Source of the DNA: Chelydra serpentina | Lineage: Eukaryota > Chordata > Testudines > Chelydridae | DNA: 64,000 nt | Assembly (NCBI GenBank): GCA_037349315.1 | Contig: JBAIAC010000059.1 | Location: 23,034,501 to 23,098,500, forward strand | Reading direction: 5' to 3' | Program-made: the position numbers and the translations under genes | Shown here: positions 36,925 through 48,486 of the stretch, piece by piece | Position numbering within the stretch: position 1 is the stretch's first letter | Layout of the letters: every line of letters begins with the position of its first letter | Notes under the pieces: generated by a model | What the model was told of the DNA's origin: nothing | Databases searched by the model: none | The model's input: only the letters and a program-made list of their open reading frames with translations

Positions 36925-37135
36925 ATCATCACCATAGCTTCTAATCACCTCGAAATCACTACTGGATATTATCCTCACAACGTCTTTGTGAGACAGGGAA
37001 GTGTTAACCCCATTATACAGATGGGAACAGAGAAATTAAGCGACTTACTCAACGTCACACAGGCTCAGGCTGAGCCAGGAACTGAACTGACGTCTTCAAT
37101 ATCCCACTACGCTGTCCCTCCTAGCCTAACTGCAC
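36925..37135 (+). repeat. MIR-like ancient SINE
   Basis: The order 'atcctcacaacgtctttgtg', 'aaccccattatacagatggg', 'aacagagaaattaagcgac' and 'aacgtcacacaggctcag' follows the MIR/CORE-SINE central and 3' consensus. It is better preserved than the other MIR-like copies here. Confidence 0.68.
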
Positions 37136-37339
37136 ACTGACTCAGCCTCCCACATATATTTCTGCTGTCCACTTCCTCTATTACATACCCATTTAGTTCT
37201 CACACATGGACTAGTTTCCCTCTATTGTGGGAAAGATCAACCCTTGTAATTAGCAACGCCCTAAGTCTTATTTCTCAGGCCTGATATAGGCACAGATTTT
37301 GTACCTGAATAGCTATGTCAGTTAGGGATGTGATTTTTT

Positions 37340-37690
37340 TTTTTAACCAATATATATTTATACTGACGCAACCCCCTAGTGTGGGCACAATTATACCAGT
37401 ACAAAAGTGTCTCATACCAGTATAAGTTATTTCTCTTGCAATATAGGAATAAACTATACAGCAGGGGTAATCAAATATTCTTTGGTCTAACCAAAGGTCT
37501 AGACTCCAGAGAAAATAATACAAAAAACAACAACAATGATAATGAGTAAATAAAAAGATTTTGCGATCCGTTCAAAAGTGTCTGGTGGTCTGGATTTGGC
37601 CCACGGACCACCTAGTGACTACCCCTGCTATACTGGTATTATTGTATTGCTTTAACAAATACCAGTAATATATAGTCGTACAACTTGTAT
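37340..37690. mobile_element. Miniature transposon split by a hAT MITE
   Basis: 'gcaaccccctagtgtgggc' and 'ataccagtataagttatttc' on the left, and 'tatactggtattattgtatt' with 'aataccagtaatatat' on the right, are opposed blocks of a palindromic miniature element. The 166-bp hAT at 37462-37627 sits inside it. The outer boundaries are approximate. Confidence 0.5.
37462..37627. mobile_element. Short hAT-like MITE with 7/8 TSD
   Basis: The left end CAGGGGTAATCAAA and the right end TAGTGACTACCCCTG are imperfect inverted repeats. The duplication is CTATACAG (37454-37461) and CTATACTG (37628-37635). The interior is the reverse-oriented counterpart of the element at 26147-26299, sharing 'ggtctagactccagagaaaa' wording. 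Confidence 0.82.
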
Positions 37691-38935
37691 GTTTAGGAAA
37701 AGCCTTAGCAATAGTATGTTCTCAACAGGTGCTGACCATGGTTGCTATACTATTTCAGCTGAATGTCACCATAAAGTCTCTGGACATGCAGAGGATTTAT
37801 AAAGGATAAGTGTTCCAGTGTTGGTGTTGTACACAAGTATTGGAAGAACAAGCCTTTAAGTAGGTCCTCTGAAGCCACCATTCATGAACAGTGACAAGTG
37901 ACCAACAGCAGCTTTTTCTATAAAAATCAGGAGACACTTACATGCCTTTATATACCACATGCAACAAACCTCAAAACATAAAACAAACCTAAACAGATCA
38001 TTTCCACCGGGGAAGCTGGGTTCTCTTTCACAACACAATTCTCTGCCCTGCCAAGTCTCTACACTCTTAAAGCTCAAGACATTTCTAGGATGACCACCAC
38101 CTAATAAGGTGGGATCCCTTTCTCTGCAACTAACCTGCTTGTATCCTTGCTATCTGACTACTTTCAAATCACACTTAGCCTTTAAACTAGCCTTAAGTTT
38201 AGAGACTATTCCCACGTAAACATTTAAAGAGATCCAAAATATTTCCAGAGTTACTTACAATAACCCTGGACACCTAACAGAATAGTCAAAAAGATAGTAG
38301 GTCTCGCATCCTGGAGACTTCTGCGGCTAGAGTGCTCTTTAATCTGGAAAGCATCAACAATTTTGGTCGGAGAAGCGGTTGTGGAGATGCCTAACTCATT
38401 CTGAACTGGTCTTAAATGATTATATATTTAAGAGCTCTCAGCCACTGGTGGAACCCTATTAAAAGTTAGGGGTAATTTTCACATAAGCCTCTAAAACTGT
38501 GCAGGCTTTGCATGGGAAGTGCAAATTTAGAGGCCCATTTTAACATTTTGGACCTGTAAAAGACCAAAGGAATAAATTTAGTTGGAAAGCGGATTTGTCT
38601 ATCGTCCTATATCATGGTACTTTGGCAGTAACTCATTCCTTCTGGGTGCTGTTTCATTGGGAGAGCTGTCTAAATGGAGGAACATTTTAATGAAGTAAAG
38701 TACAGGACTTCCCATTTTTGAAGGCTGTGCATTAACATCATTGGCTGGTATTTAAAAAATGATTGTACGAGATGCTTGTGTATAATATTAACACATTTTG
38801 GGTAAGCACCACCACAATTTTGAAGCAGACTATGAATTTGTGATCGCTCCCATGCTCATCACAAAATCACTACAGAGGTCTGACAGGACGGCAGATATAA
38901 CAGAATATGGTTGAAGAGCACTGGAAGAGCTCTAC
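37691..38935. other. Non-coding, no gene recognised
   Basis: No recognisable gene or repeat. Confidence 0.5.
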
Positions 38936-39111
38936 GGGAGAAGCTTGCCCCCACCCCCAGCTGCGGCCCCAGCCTCAGCCCTCTTACCCACTGGCACCCC
39001 CACCTCCAGAGCCACAGCTCCCCTCCCGGCCACAGCTCCGGGGGGGTGGGGGCAGGAGGCGCGGACAGGGGTAAGGAGGGTTGCAACCCTCAAATGTTTG
39101 GGGACCACTGC
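38936..39111. mobile_element. GC-rich hAT-like right-end fragment
   Basis: A sharply bounded GC-rich block ends in 'gtttggggaccactg', the inverted form of the CAGTGGTCCCCAAAC-type end found on some hAT elements. The matching left end is missing, so it looks 5'-truncated or rearranged. No TSD. Confidence 0.45.
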
Positions 39112-39464
39112 TTTGGACAATTATATTTCTCTTTCCACTTCACAAGCATAAGATTAAGAGGCAGAAAGGTAACCAAGACACAAATAGATAAAATAAATAG
39201 AATAGTTAGTTGGATGCTATTTTAATAGACTGTACCATCAAACTTGAGGGGGTGGTGCTATAGTAGGGGTAAGATAAAGAATGAAATATTTAATCCCCTA
39301 CTATCATTAGAGCAGCATATCAACAGCTCCTAAAATCAGGATGCACTATATGCAATGGTTCTGCCTTACATAATGCAGGTAACATCGAATGAGCCGTCAC
39401 CCGTTAATGCGTTCTGTAGTCTATCTGTCCTGGGTATTTAAATGCGCTTCCCACACTATTATCC
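39112..39464. other. Non-coding, no gene recognised
   Basis: Nothing recognised. Confidence 0.5.
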
Positions 39465-39498
39465 TAGCTTCGGAGTGCCTCACAATCTTTAATGTATT

Positions 39499-39944
39499 CA
39501 TGGGTGGTGGGTATCACAGGACGGGGGAGGCTAAGCTTCCCCAGACCTCTTCCTGCTTCCCCCTGGCAATCCGCGGCTCTTCCCCCATGGCTGAGGCCCT
39601 GGGCTGGGGCTAGTGGGGACCGACCTGTTGCCAGGGCCTCTGGGTGGCTGGAGCCGGTGCTTGCACCGCCCACCAGCCTGATCCTGGGGGGGGGTCTGCA
39701 CCGCCTGCCCAGTGCTCCAGGACTTGGGGGTCCATGCTGCCTGCCTGCCTGGCGCTCCGAAGCTAGGGGCACTCAGGTGGCCTGTGGCTGAGGGAGAGGG
39801 GCTGGCGGCTGTGGGGGGCGGAGGGAGCCTCTGGGCTCCGAGGGGGGCGGGGGAGGGGGATGGGAGGGGCAAGCCCTTGGGCAGAAGGGGTGGGCCAGGC
39901 CAGGGGCTTGCCTTCCCGAGCTGGCAGTTCACCTGCCGCCCATG
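39499..39944. mobile_element. hAT-like non-autonomous element, perfect 8-bp TSD
   Basis: The duplication AATGTATT is perfect (39491-39498 and 39945-39952). The ends CATGGGTGGTG and CCGCCCATG are short, imperfect inverted repeats. The 446-bp interior is GC-rich, with C-rich then G-rich halves, and open frames of 77-133 codons on both strands are composition artefacts. The superfamily is inferred from TSD length. Confidence 0.85.
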
Positions 39945-40028
39945 AATGTATTTATCTTCACCATAGCACTTCCTTACACCTCAGAGGGTTATTACCCTCA
40001 TTTTCACGGAACTGAGGCACAGACACTA

Positions 40029-40317
40029 GGGGTATATCCACACTGCAATTAAAAACCCACAGCTGGTCCCTGCCAGTTGACTCAGGCTTGTGGGGCTCGG
40101 GCTAAGGGGCTGTTTAATTGTGCTGTAGAGACCTTTGTGCTAAGGCTGCAGCATGAGCTCTGGGACCCTCCCGCCTCACAAGGTCCTAGAGCCGGGGCTC
40201 CAGCTCGAGCCTAAACATCTACACCACAATTAAACAGCCCCTTAGCCCAAGCCCCACAAGCCTGAGTCAGCTGGCACGAGCCACCCCTGGGCTTTTAATT
40301 ACTGTGTAGACATACCC
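40029..40317. mobile_element. Palindromic MITE with GTATGTCTACAC end
   Basis: The left end GGGGTATATCCACACTGC and the right end GCAGTGT-like 'ctgtgtagacataccc' are inverted. Internal arms are complementary: 'ctcgggctaaggggctgttt' against 'aaacagccccttagccc', and 'gactcaggcttgtggggct' against 'ccccacaagcctgagtc'. It is flanked by TA on the left and TAA on the right. The last 14 bases, read inward, are GGGTATGTCTACAC, identical to the right end of the local Harbinger transposon. It is inserted in a MIR-like repeat. Confidence 0.8.
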
Positions 40318-40526
40318 TAAGGGCCACGCCAGAGGCCACACAGGAAGCCTATTCAGAGCAGCATCTCAAACTCACTTCTCTTAAATCCCAGGTTAGAACC
40401 CTAACCACTAAAACAATATTCCTCACCACATTGGATAAGGGAAGCCAGACTCCAGGCACGAAAGCATAAACGCTGGGTAGAGCAGTTAACTAAGCTCCAG
40501 GAGCCTAGATGCCTGTTAACATTACT

Positions 40527-40650
40527 TAGGGTGACCAGATGTTCCAATTTTATAGGGACAGTCCCGATTTTTGAGTCTTTTTCTTATATAGGCTCCTATT
40601 ACCCCCCCACCCCCGTCCCGATTTTTCACATTTGCTGTCTGGTCACCCTA
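40527..40650 (+). mobile_element. 124-bp MITE, perfect TSD
   Basis: The ends are TAGGGTGACCAGA and TCTGGTCACCCTA, with a perfect duplication ACATTACT (40519-40526 and 40651-40658). It is the same family as 35640-35763, in inverted orientation. The interior has 'tttatagggacagtcccgat' and a C-run. Confidence 0.95.
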
Positions 40651-40658
40651 ACATTACT

Positions 40659-43600
40659 AGACTTGTGTGGCAGCTAATGCTGGTTTTTTTTTTTTTCCTA
40701 AAATAACATTTCAATCTGCATGAACACTGAACAATACTGTTCATTAGAGATGTTTCATGAGTGACTGGTCCGCACATTTCAAACAGACTTTTGGAATTTT
40801 AAGTGGCCTCCGCTGTATGGGCATTTAAAGAGAAGGTCACAAAATCAACCCAAATCCGATACATGAATACCGCCAACCTTCCACAAAATCTGACGGAGAT
40901 AATGTCTCAAGGAAGGGTTTTTCATTTTGATGAAAAAGTACTTGAGTTTGCAGTTTTAAATGCATGAGCTCAGAAGAGGTACTTTGTGTAATGCCTCCCT
41001 CTTATGTGGTTTCTTTAATGGAGCCTTCATTAAGCCATGAAAGGGAAAAAATTCTTAATTCATTCAACATGTGTTCAGCCTCTAGCGGTTTAATCAAAAT
41101 CTTTTTCCCTGTTACCATTTAACATTTAGAAGACCACTTTCAATCTGTTTTGACTAGAAGCGCCACCAGTTTTTCACATGTGGACTTTATTGCAAAGTTC
41201 TCTGCTTAAAAAAAAAATTTTTTTTTTAAATCAAAGAGCACATGTGCAGGCAAAGATTTGGGGAAAGACTTTCCAACAAAGGCTAAAAAGCTCCACAAGC
41301 AGGGATTTATTGATTTATTTTGAGAGACAAGCTATAGATAGCAACACTATACAGCACTGCTAATCCTCAGCAGCATGTGCTAAGTAAAAAGAGATATTCA
41401 GGACTAATTTGGGGGAGCAGAATTCCCTTCCTCCAATAAAAGCTGTATTTCTGGCCCTCTATTCCCTATGGCCCAATGCAATAGGAACATTTAAGCATAT
41501 GCATCATCCCAGTTACGTATGTTGGCACATTTTGCAGAAGAATGAAATATGAGAGGTCCAGAACAATTCCAGATACTCTGCCAATGACTGTGGACAATAC
41601 TCTACAGTTTACTACCGCCTCTTCCTGGCTACGGTGAAGGAAAGGGTTTGGCCTGGTGCCGAGTAGGTCTGTTTCCAACCAAGTATTACCACTAGTTCAA
41701 ACACAAACTGTTTGTTTGCAGTAGCTATGGTTGCATGTAATTTATTAGTGTGTATCTGATTTTCATTGTATTGCACAGGACAAATATACAAGAAGCAATT
41801 GGGAGTGGATGGTTCACATGATTGGAAATAAGACACTGCAGGAGACTGCCTTTCACATCTACGGTGCAGTAGGTCACCAGTTCTAATCCAGTGCAAGGTC
41901 TCACTTCTTATCAAATGTTTAAGTGGCTACGTGATGCCTTGCATGTGTTGGTGGCCAAAACCCAGAGCTTTCTTTATGGTTTCAGCAGACTTCAAGTATT
42001 GAACAAGTATGGAGACAAATCTCTTCCCCTAAGAGGTGTCATTTGAGTCAGCGTGGATGCACGTTGGCAAAGACAGCAGGGGGAAAGTCCGCTCTGCTGT
42101 CTCACAGGCCATACCCGTTCAAGGATAAAGAACACAAAATATGGCAACAGATGTAATCCAATACCTTTCACCAGCACTAGATTCGCTCAAAAACAGTAGA
42201 GAAAATCCTAGCAAAGACCACTTCCTGTGCATAAAGGATATTTAACTTAAGAAAACAGATTTTTGTTCAATTTGGAAATTCATAGTATGCATTTTGATTT
42301 TAAATTAGGAAGTGGCCGTACTTCTTCACACAAACCAGAACAGTGTGCTTGTTTGGCACATAAGTAACACCCTTGATTAGTGTTCTGTTTAGGAAACTCC
42401 ATTTCAGAACGACAAAAGACAGTAGATGCAGGGCATTCAGACCAATCACTGCTACTGGAGTGAGTAAAGTCACTGATTCCTCATGGCATCTGAAAACGGG
42501 CTGTAACCTTCCACATCTGATTAGCCAAGACAATACTCCAAACATCTTGTTTTTGAAGCTGGGAATTCGATTGAACACTGTCATCCCTGCCACATCATCT
42601 CCATCAAGCAACTAAATGGATAAAAATGTATCATTCCAATAGTGCTTATATGAAGCCCAACTTTCATGCTTGTGAAGTAGATCAGGGGTTCAAGAAAAGC
42701 CTTCTAAATACTAGCTTATTCCAAGCTTGGTGCTCAAAAACACAAAAAAGTAACACCAGCCTGTTATTTCTGACAGCAGGAGATGAAAACAATAAACTAG
42801 GCATATACCATGATATTCAGTAACTGAATAGTGGACTTCATCACACTGGAGGAAAGTTCAGTTAGCTTTCAACAAACAAGTCAACTCCCTGAATTATAAG
42901 AAATCATATTTCAAACTCCAAATGCGTAGCAGGATTTTAATTAAATATGGCAAAAAAATGACAATCCTGCCTCCCCGAGGCTCCCAGTTTAACTAAATAC
43001 AACACCTCAAAGGCAAATCCTTCTTGTCTGCGTCCAGTCCTCAATGCTATTAAATCTATAAAAATGAATTTATTTTTTCACTTCTACAACCTGATTTAGG
43101 ATTCCAGGAAACAGCTGCAGTTTGGGATTTAAAAAAATTCTATATTCAAAAGTTTATAATCAAAACAATATAAGAAATGTTGAGCTATTCATTCAGACTA
43201 AAACTAGTGCTGTGAGAATAAGGGGTCCTTGCTCATTCCCAGAGTTTTTGGAAAACGCAAGCCAAATCCTCTCAGAAAAAGCAAACACATCAGACTCCTC
43301 AATCAGTACAAACCATTGTGTAGTTTTCAGGCAGTTAAGTGTTCCAACATGGGATAAATCAGTCACGTACTAGAAACCTATGATTGGAAAAGACCTTTAG
43401 GTCATGTGATTCAGCCTCCACTGATCCAATTCCCTTATTTAAATTTTCATTGGCTGATTTTATCTTCTTCTTACTGTCCGGTGTGGAACATAGACACAGG
43501 TTCCAAATCTTGCCTCAGCTCTCGCCACGTATACCCAAGATGTAGGCCTTACACCAAAAGCTCCCAATTGCTGCAGTACCTGGCACTCTCCACCCCAATG

Positions 43601-46319
43601 CCTATGTGCATACTGAAAAAAACCACCTTCCACACCGTTTCCCCCACTCCCTCCCACACATGCAGAATGAGAGAAAAGTAGCCATGGCTGGCACTATGTA
43701 TCGATGCTGTCTCTGCTTAGTACCATGCCAGTGGGAAAACAAGGAATGAATGACTGTTTGTCAAGGGGAGGAGGAGATTGTGCAGCTTGTGCTCAATACT
43801 CAACGATTCCTCTTTGCATGGACACATATTAATTAATGGGATGCCTAAGGCAGGGGCCAAAAACATACATGCAAGATAAGGCAAGCTGCACAGCATATGG
43901 TATGCAGGAGCCAAGGAATTCCACAGGAAAACCCCTCTTAAGAAAAGGCTTTCAGGACGTCCAGAAAGGAATCTTTATTAAAAAAAAAAAAAAAGATTAT
44001 GAGTCTCAAGACTGATCGGATACTAGTTCTTGCCTATTAAGCTACTTTCTTCTTCTATTACCCCATTCTTTGGACAGAAAAGAAGGGATTTATTTATAGC
44101 TCCTTTTATACTCCAAGTATCTCAAAGAAATAAGTTAGATTGACTCCACACTCATTTAAGTGCTCTCACAGGGTATGTTTGTATAGTATTACATATGGGT
44201 GGGGGAAGGGGGAGATTCACGATTTGGCCTATTCTATAATACAATATTTTGGATGATTACAGCACCAGTCACCCATGCGTTTTACAAATAGGAGATAGGT
44301 GAGGGATCTCTCCAGCCACCACTGAAATGCAGCAGCTGATTAACTGAACAGCAAAGCAACTTAATATCTGGCCATATGAAGAGAATGCTGCTGTCCTGTT
44401 GAGCCATTAGAAGAAATTTTAGAAAGCAAGATTGCCTGCTCCCTGTGTGGTACAGAGGGAAGTCAAGGGGCCATACAGACAAGAAACTGTGGCTTTGAAA
44501 GATGTTCTCTGTCCCATACCAGGCACAGAACCACCTCTGTCCCTTCCAAACCATATCCAGATAGCCATGTGACAGAAATAGTGAGCGAAACCAGGGAGGG
44601 GCTCTATGCAAACTTGAAAACTAATATTAGTTAAAACCCCTTCATGCAGTAGTCACTTCTTCATGCTGGGATTCCCACTGGTGTAAGCAGAGTGCAGGCC
44701 AATAGCCCACTGTATTGACTTTACAGTGCGGCAAAGGAGGGTAAGGAAAGCAGAAGACCAGGAAGTGCATGGAAGATAATCCACAAATCCAGCCAGGACT
44801 CTACAAGAAACTTTAGCTTTACATTTCCTTAATTTCCCAAGGTTTCCATGACCCTCTGTTTGTACAATTCTCTGGCCTCTACTTGTTTTCATGACTGAAA
44901 CACCACATTTCTGCTGGTTCGGCAGCACCAGGGAGAAGGAAGACCAATAGACATATTTCAAGAACTGATGGCTTTTAGATTTTGTCCCCCTCCATGTTTT
45001 TATGCCAGAGGAGACACATGGACCAATATTATCCAAGTTTAACTCTGCTCTACTGGCCGATTTTAAACACCCTAGTCTTATAAAAATATGCCATAGGATC
45101 TTAACAAGAGGTCAGAAACTGGATTTTTCATTTAATCCAAAAAATCCAACTTGCCAAGCAACACCTAAACTTTCCTTGGCAATCCCCATGTAAATACTGA
45201 CCCAGCACGTGTCTGCATAGCTTGCAAGAAATCAAATCACAGCACAAGGTGTTACGGCTTTGGATGGAGGCTTCCTTTCACATAAGAGTGCTGCTTCAGG
45301 AGGTCATGGCAGAATCTTAGATCCTCCTTCACTCCTTACATGCCAAAATAAATAGGAAACTAAGTGCAAGTTCCATCCTGAACTGCACTGACTCCTTTAC
45401 TGACCTTCAGGGCTAGTTTTGTTATTGTCATTTCCAACTGTGGTCTACTACATTTCCAAGGGATTTGTGGACAGAAAATTTGCAAGCTCCACGGCTAGCT
45501 GATAGTGAAGTATTGCTTTAACTATTCCTTGTCATGGCACATACACTCACATTCACCTACCCTACTAGTTTTCAGTTAGCTTAAGTAGTTCTTTGTGGCC
45601 CAAAGACCTAAAATTGCCTATTTAATAGATGCCCAGGAATTCTTTTGAGACTGGATTATGAAAGTGCTGAAGAAAAAAACCTAGAAGGTTATCCTGGTAG
45701 GACTCCAATGCACAGCACTAGCCTCTGTATCAGAGATCAAGCACCGCTCGGACGGTATTAAACCAGGGGCAAAATACAGCTTGAAAGTTTTTGGATTAGG
45801 AGTAGGTGTTCTGTTTAAATTTGAGTATCAAAAATTAACTGAAAGGGCACTGCCAAAATGGGATCTTTGCATTCCCTCTTCTAATGAACAAATCATTTGT
45901 TGTAATGGCACAGACAACCTGCTACATGACTAGTGTGTAAAGGGAAAACCAGACCCTAGGCAGGTGACAATTTCCCTGCTTGTATTTTCTATCGCAGGAA
46001 AGGCTTCTGGGACTCAATCTGTTTTTCACCTTGGGGTAGGCAGAGCAGAAGGGAGATTAAAAAAAAAAACAAAAAACCCCACATGAATGGCAGTAAGCAG
46101 AAGCCATCTATATAGGTGCTTCCCTTTCCAAACTGAAACACACAGTAAGTTGGGCTTTCCACATAGGGAGCCAAAACAAGAGTTTCTTTCTGAAGAATGT
46201 TTCAATAGGATTATATTTGAGAGTAAATTTTCCCCCAAATTTGGCCAACTATCCTCGTTCAAAAGTGGTTTAAAAAAAAAAAAAAGTCTCTTCAGATTTT
46301 ACTACCCTAGTTTGGTACA
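40659..46319. other. Non-coding, no gene recognised
   Basis: About 5.7 kb, the longest featureless stretch in the window. Scattered frames of 60-127 codons occur on both strands: 42300-42611 minus is the most protein-like, and 44653-45036 minus is the longest. None has a recognisable domain and none is flanked by convincing splice sites. A host exon here cannot be excluded by eye. Confidence 0.45.
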
Positions 46320-46327
46320 ATGAAAGG

Positions 46328-46545
46328 GAGGATAGGTCCATCAACGGCTATCAGCCAGTATGGGAAGGGATGGTGTCCCTAGCCTCTGTTTGCCAGAAGC
46401 TGGGAATGGACAACAGGGAATGGATCACTTGATGATTACTTGTTCTGTTCATATCCCCTGGGGCACCTGGCATTGGCCACTGTCTAAAGACAGGACACTG
46501 GGCTAGATGGACCTTTGGTCTGACCCAGTATGGCTGTTGTTATGA
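46328..46545 (+). mobile_element. CR1 LINE 3' end (turtle type)
   Basis: 'gaggataggtccatcaacgg', 'agcctctgtttgccagaagc', 'ctggggcacctggcattggc', 'gggctagatggacctttgg' and 'tctgacccagtatggc' match the copy at 13807-14112 in the same orientation. The terminal repeat is reduced to 'tgttgttatgat'. Confidence 0.87.
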
Positions 46546-46587
46546 TAGGTTGCTGCCCAAAGAGACTTCCAAAAGACAGCAGAGACT

Positions 46588-46810
46588 AGTGTAGACGCGA
46601 TAAATCGATCCCCAATCGCTCTGCTGTCGACTCCTGTAATCCACCGCGGCGAGAGGCAGAAGCGGAGTCGATGGGGGAGCGGCAGCAGCTGACCCCGCAC
46701 CGTGAGGACACGAGGTAAGTCGACCTAAGATACGTCAACTTCAGCTACGCTATTCTAAAGTTGCATATCTTAGGTCGATCCCCCTCCCACCCCGAAGTGT
46801 AGATCAGGGC
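46588..46810. mobile_element. Truncated copy of the 27401-type MITE
   Basis: It starts within the internal hairpin ('gtgtagacgcgataaatcga') and continues through 'gcggagtcgatgggggagc', 'aggtaagtcgacctaag', 'acttcagctacgctattc' and the right end 'gaagtgtagatcagggc', followed by TAA. The left third of the family is missing. Confidence 0.72.
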
Positions 46811-47365
46811 TAAAGGAATGACATTCATGGCAAAATATCTAGTATATGTTAAATTTTCAAATCTAAACCATAAATTCAGACAGACAATGAGCTGATTTTA
46901 CCAGACTATGGTCATACATGAAGATATGAATCTAAAGTTAAATGCTTTCATAATGCACAAAATTACGTATTTTACTTAAAAAAAAACTGAATGCAAATAA
47001 TCAGTGTAAATTCCCTTTAAAGATTTATTTATTCCACAAAGTCAAGTGTTTGGCCTTACTTTGGATGGGTACTTAGAACAGAGCTAGGAACAGAAGGGGA
47101 CCAGAGAGTCTAAAACAGTATTAACTTTAAGTGCCGTTGTGTAGCCAATTAGTTCATTTTATCATCTATTTATCATTGTGTTACTTAGTGGTATGGTCAA
47201 CTCATATGCTGTTTCATATATAATCAATGTATACTAAATAGATTTTAAATTGTAGGATTAGAGAAGTATAAGACTGACATGTATTTAACAGTGATGAGTA
47301 TGTATTAGGTATATAAATAAAGCCTGGCTGTAAAGCAAGGTCTATAGGCAGAGGCATGTAAGATT
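46811..47365. other. Non-coding, no gene recognised
   Basis: Nothing recognised. Confidence 0.5.
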
Positions 47366-48085
47366 TTAGCTTAGCCATACAGGGCCATATGCTTTAGAAC
47401 ACTTGACATGAGTGGGTGACCTAAGAAAAACCCTATGCCAGTAAGGTTACAAGATTACTGGAAAGATTATGCCAATGGGCATGTTCCAGAAAAATAGATC
47501 GTCATGTAATGTCCAAAACCACAAAACACCTTACTGTAACCTCATAGGATATTCTAATTTAACCGCAGGTTACCGTGGGCACATGTTGTGCGTAGATGCT
47601 AATGAAAATAAGGGGAACTAAGTAACAACCTATGAAAAACTGGGCACCCCAATATTCATAGGGTGCAGAAGTACAGAAAAGGAAAAGAGGATTGAAACCC
47701 TCATGCATATGCATAAGGTGTTAGGTGTGTTCTGAACAACAACAGAAGAGAGGTTCCCTGTTTGGGTGAAAGTGGGAAACCACAGCAGAACCACCCCTCT
47801 CTCTATGGTTATCTGTTGAGAGCTCCATCAAACTCTAGAATATCTTTGGGGATGTGAGTATGACTACAGTATTAGTCACTGCATGGGTTTATGAAGGATT
47901 TATATGAGCATGGGTAATAATTGTAACTTTACTTATTGCTTTAATAAAACGTATAGTACAGCTAGATTTTGTCCTTGATTGTATCTGTGGTCACTGATCT
48001 TGGTCTTCATGTGCTCCTGGAGTCTCCAAATTTGAGAAACGCACCAGAGGGGATTTTCACTCTGGTGAGCTTGAAACTGTAGCAA
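47366..48085 (+). mobile_element. Possible solo LTR of an endogenous retroelement
   Basis: The wording from 'tgtaagattttagcttagcc' (47369) onward, an AATAAA signal at about 47942-47947, and a later 'cctggagtctccaaatttg' resemble a retroviral-type LTR known to me as a dispersed turtle repeat. I could not establish TG…CA borders with a TSD, and no internal coding region follows. The identity is uncertain. Confidence 0.33.
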
Positions 48086-48486
48086 CAGGGGCTGAACACA
48101 CTGTGGTTTAAACAATTCTATTAAAATAAAAGGCTACAATTGGAAGAGACTTTATGATCAAAACAACTGAAGACATCTGGGATCTATTGTTCTTTACACT
48201 TTTTTACATTAACCATGTTAAAACTGCAATAAAGACGCCGCAGAATATATATACTTGTAACCCAAGTGTACAGAATGGCTTTTCCTTGTATCCACAAGCA
48301 TATGAAGCCTGAACATCTGTCAAGCCTTAAGTAATTCACATACTGTATGTATGATGACTTCTTCGTCACCACTTTAATGCAAAAAATGAAGGGAAAGCAT
48401 TTTCATCACACCACAGATCTTACCACTGCTGCCAAGTGATGTCCTGGCTGATAATTATATCACAAGCAACTCATGGAGGAGAGGGG

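Larger units (their letters stand above)
39465..40425 (+). repeat. MIR-like SINE carrying two inserted transposons
   Basis: Three separated pieces form one repeat: 'cggagtgcctcacaatcttt' (before 39499), 'ccctcattttcacggaactg' with 'aggcacagacac' (39953-40026), and 'cacacaggaagcc' … 'accctaaccactaaaac' (40321-40425). This is the order of the sauropsid MIR-like consensus. The gaps are exactly filled by the hAT at 39499-39944 and the MITE at 40029-40317. Confidence 0.7.

Noticed and set aside
36808..37140. A 110-codon plus-strand frame.
   Set aside because: It overlaps a MIR-like SINE over most of its length.
39492..39945. Frames of 77-133 codons on both strands.
   Set aside because: They coincide with the GC-rich hAT-like insertion 39499-39944 and use its terminal sequence as start or end.
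42300..42611. A 103-codon minus-strand frame with fairly protein-like composition, considered as a host exon.
   Set aside because: No recognisable domain, no convincing splice sites at its borders and no neighbouring exon-like frames. It could be rescued by conservation in other reptiles, which I cannot test.
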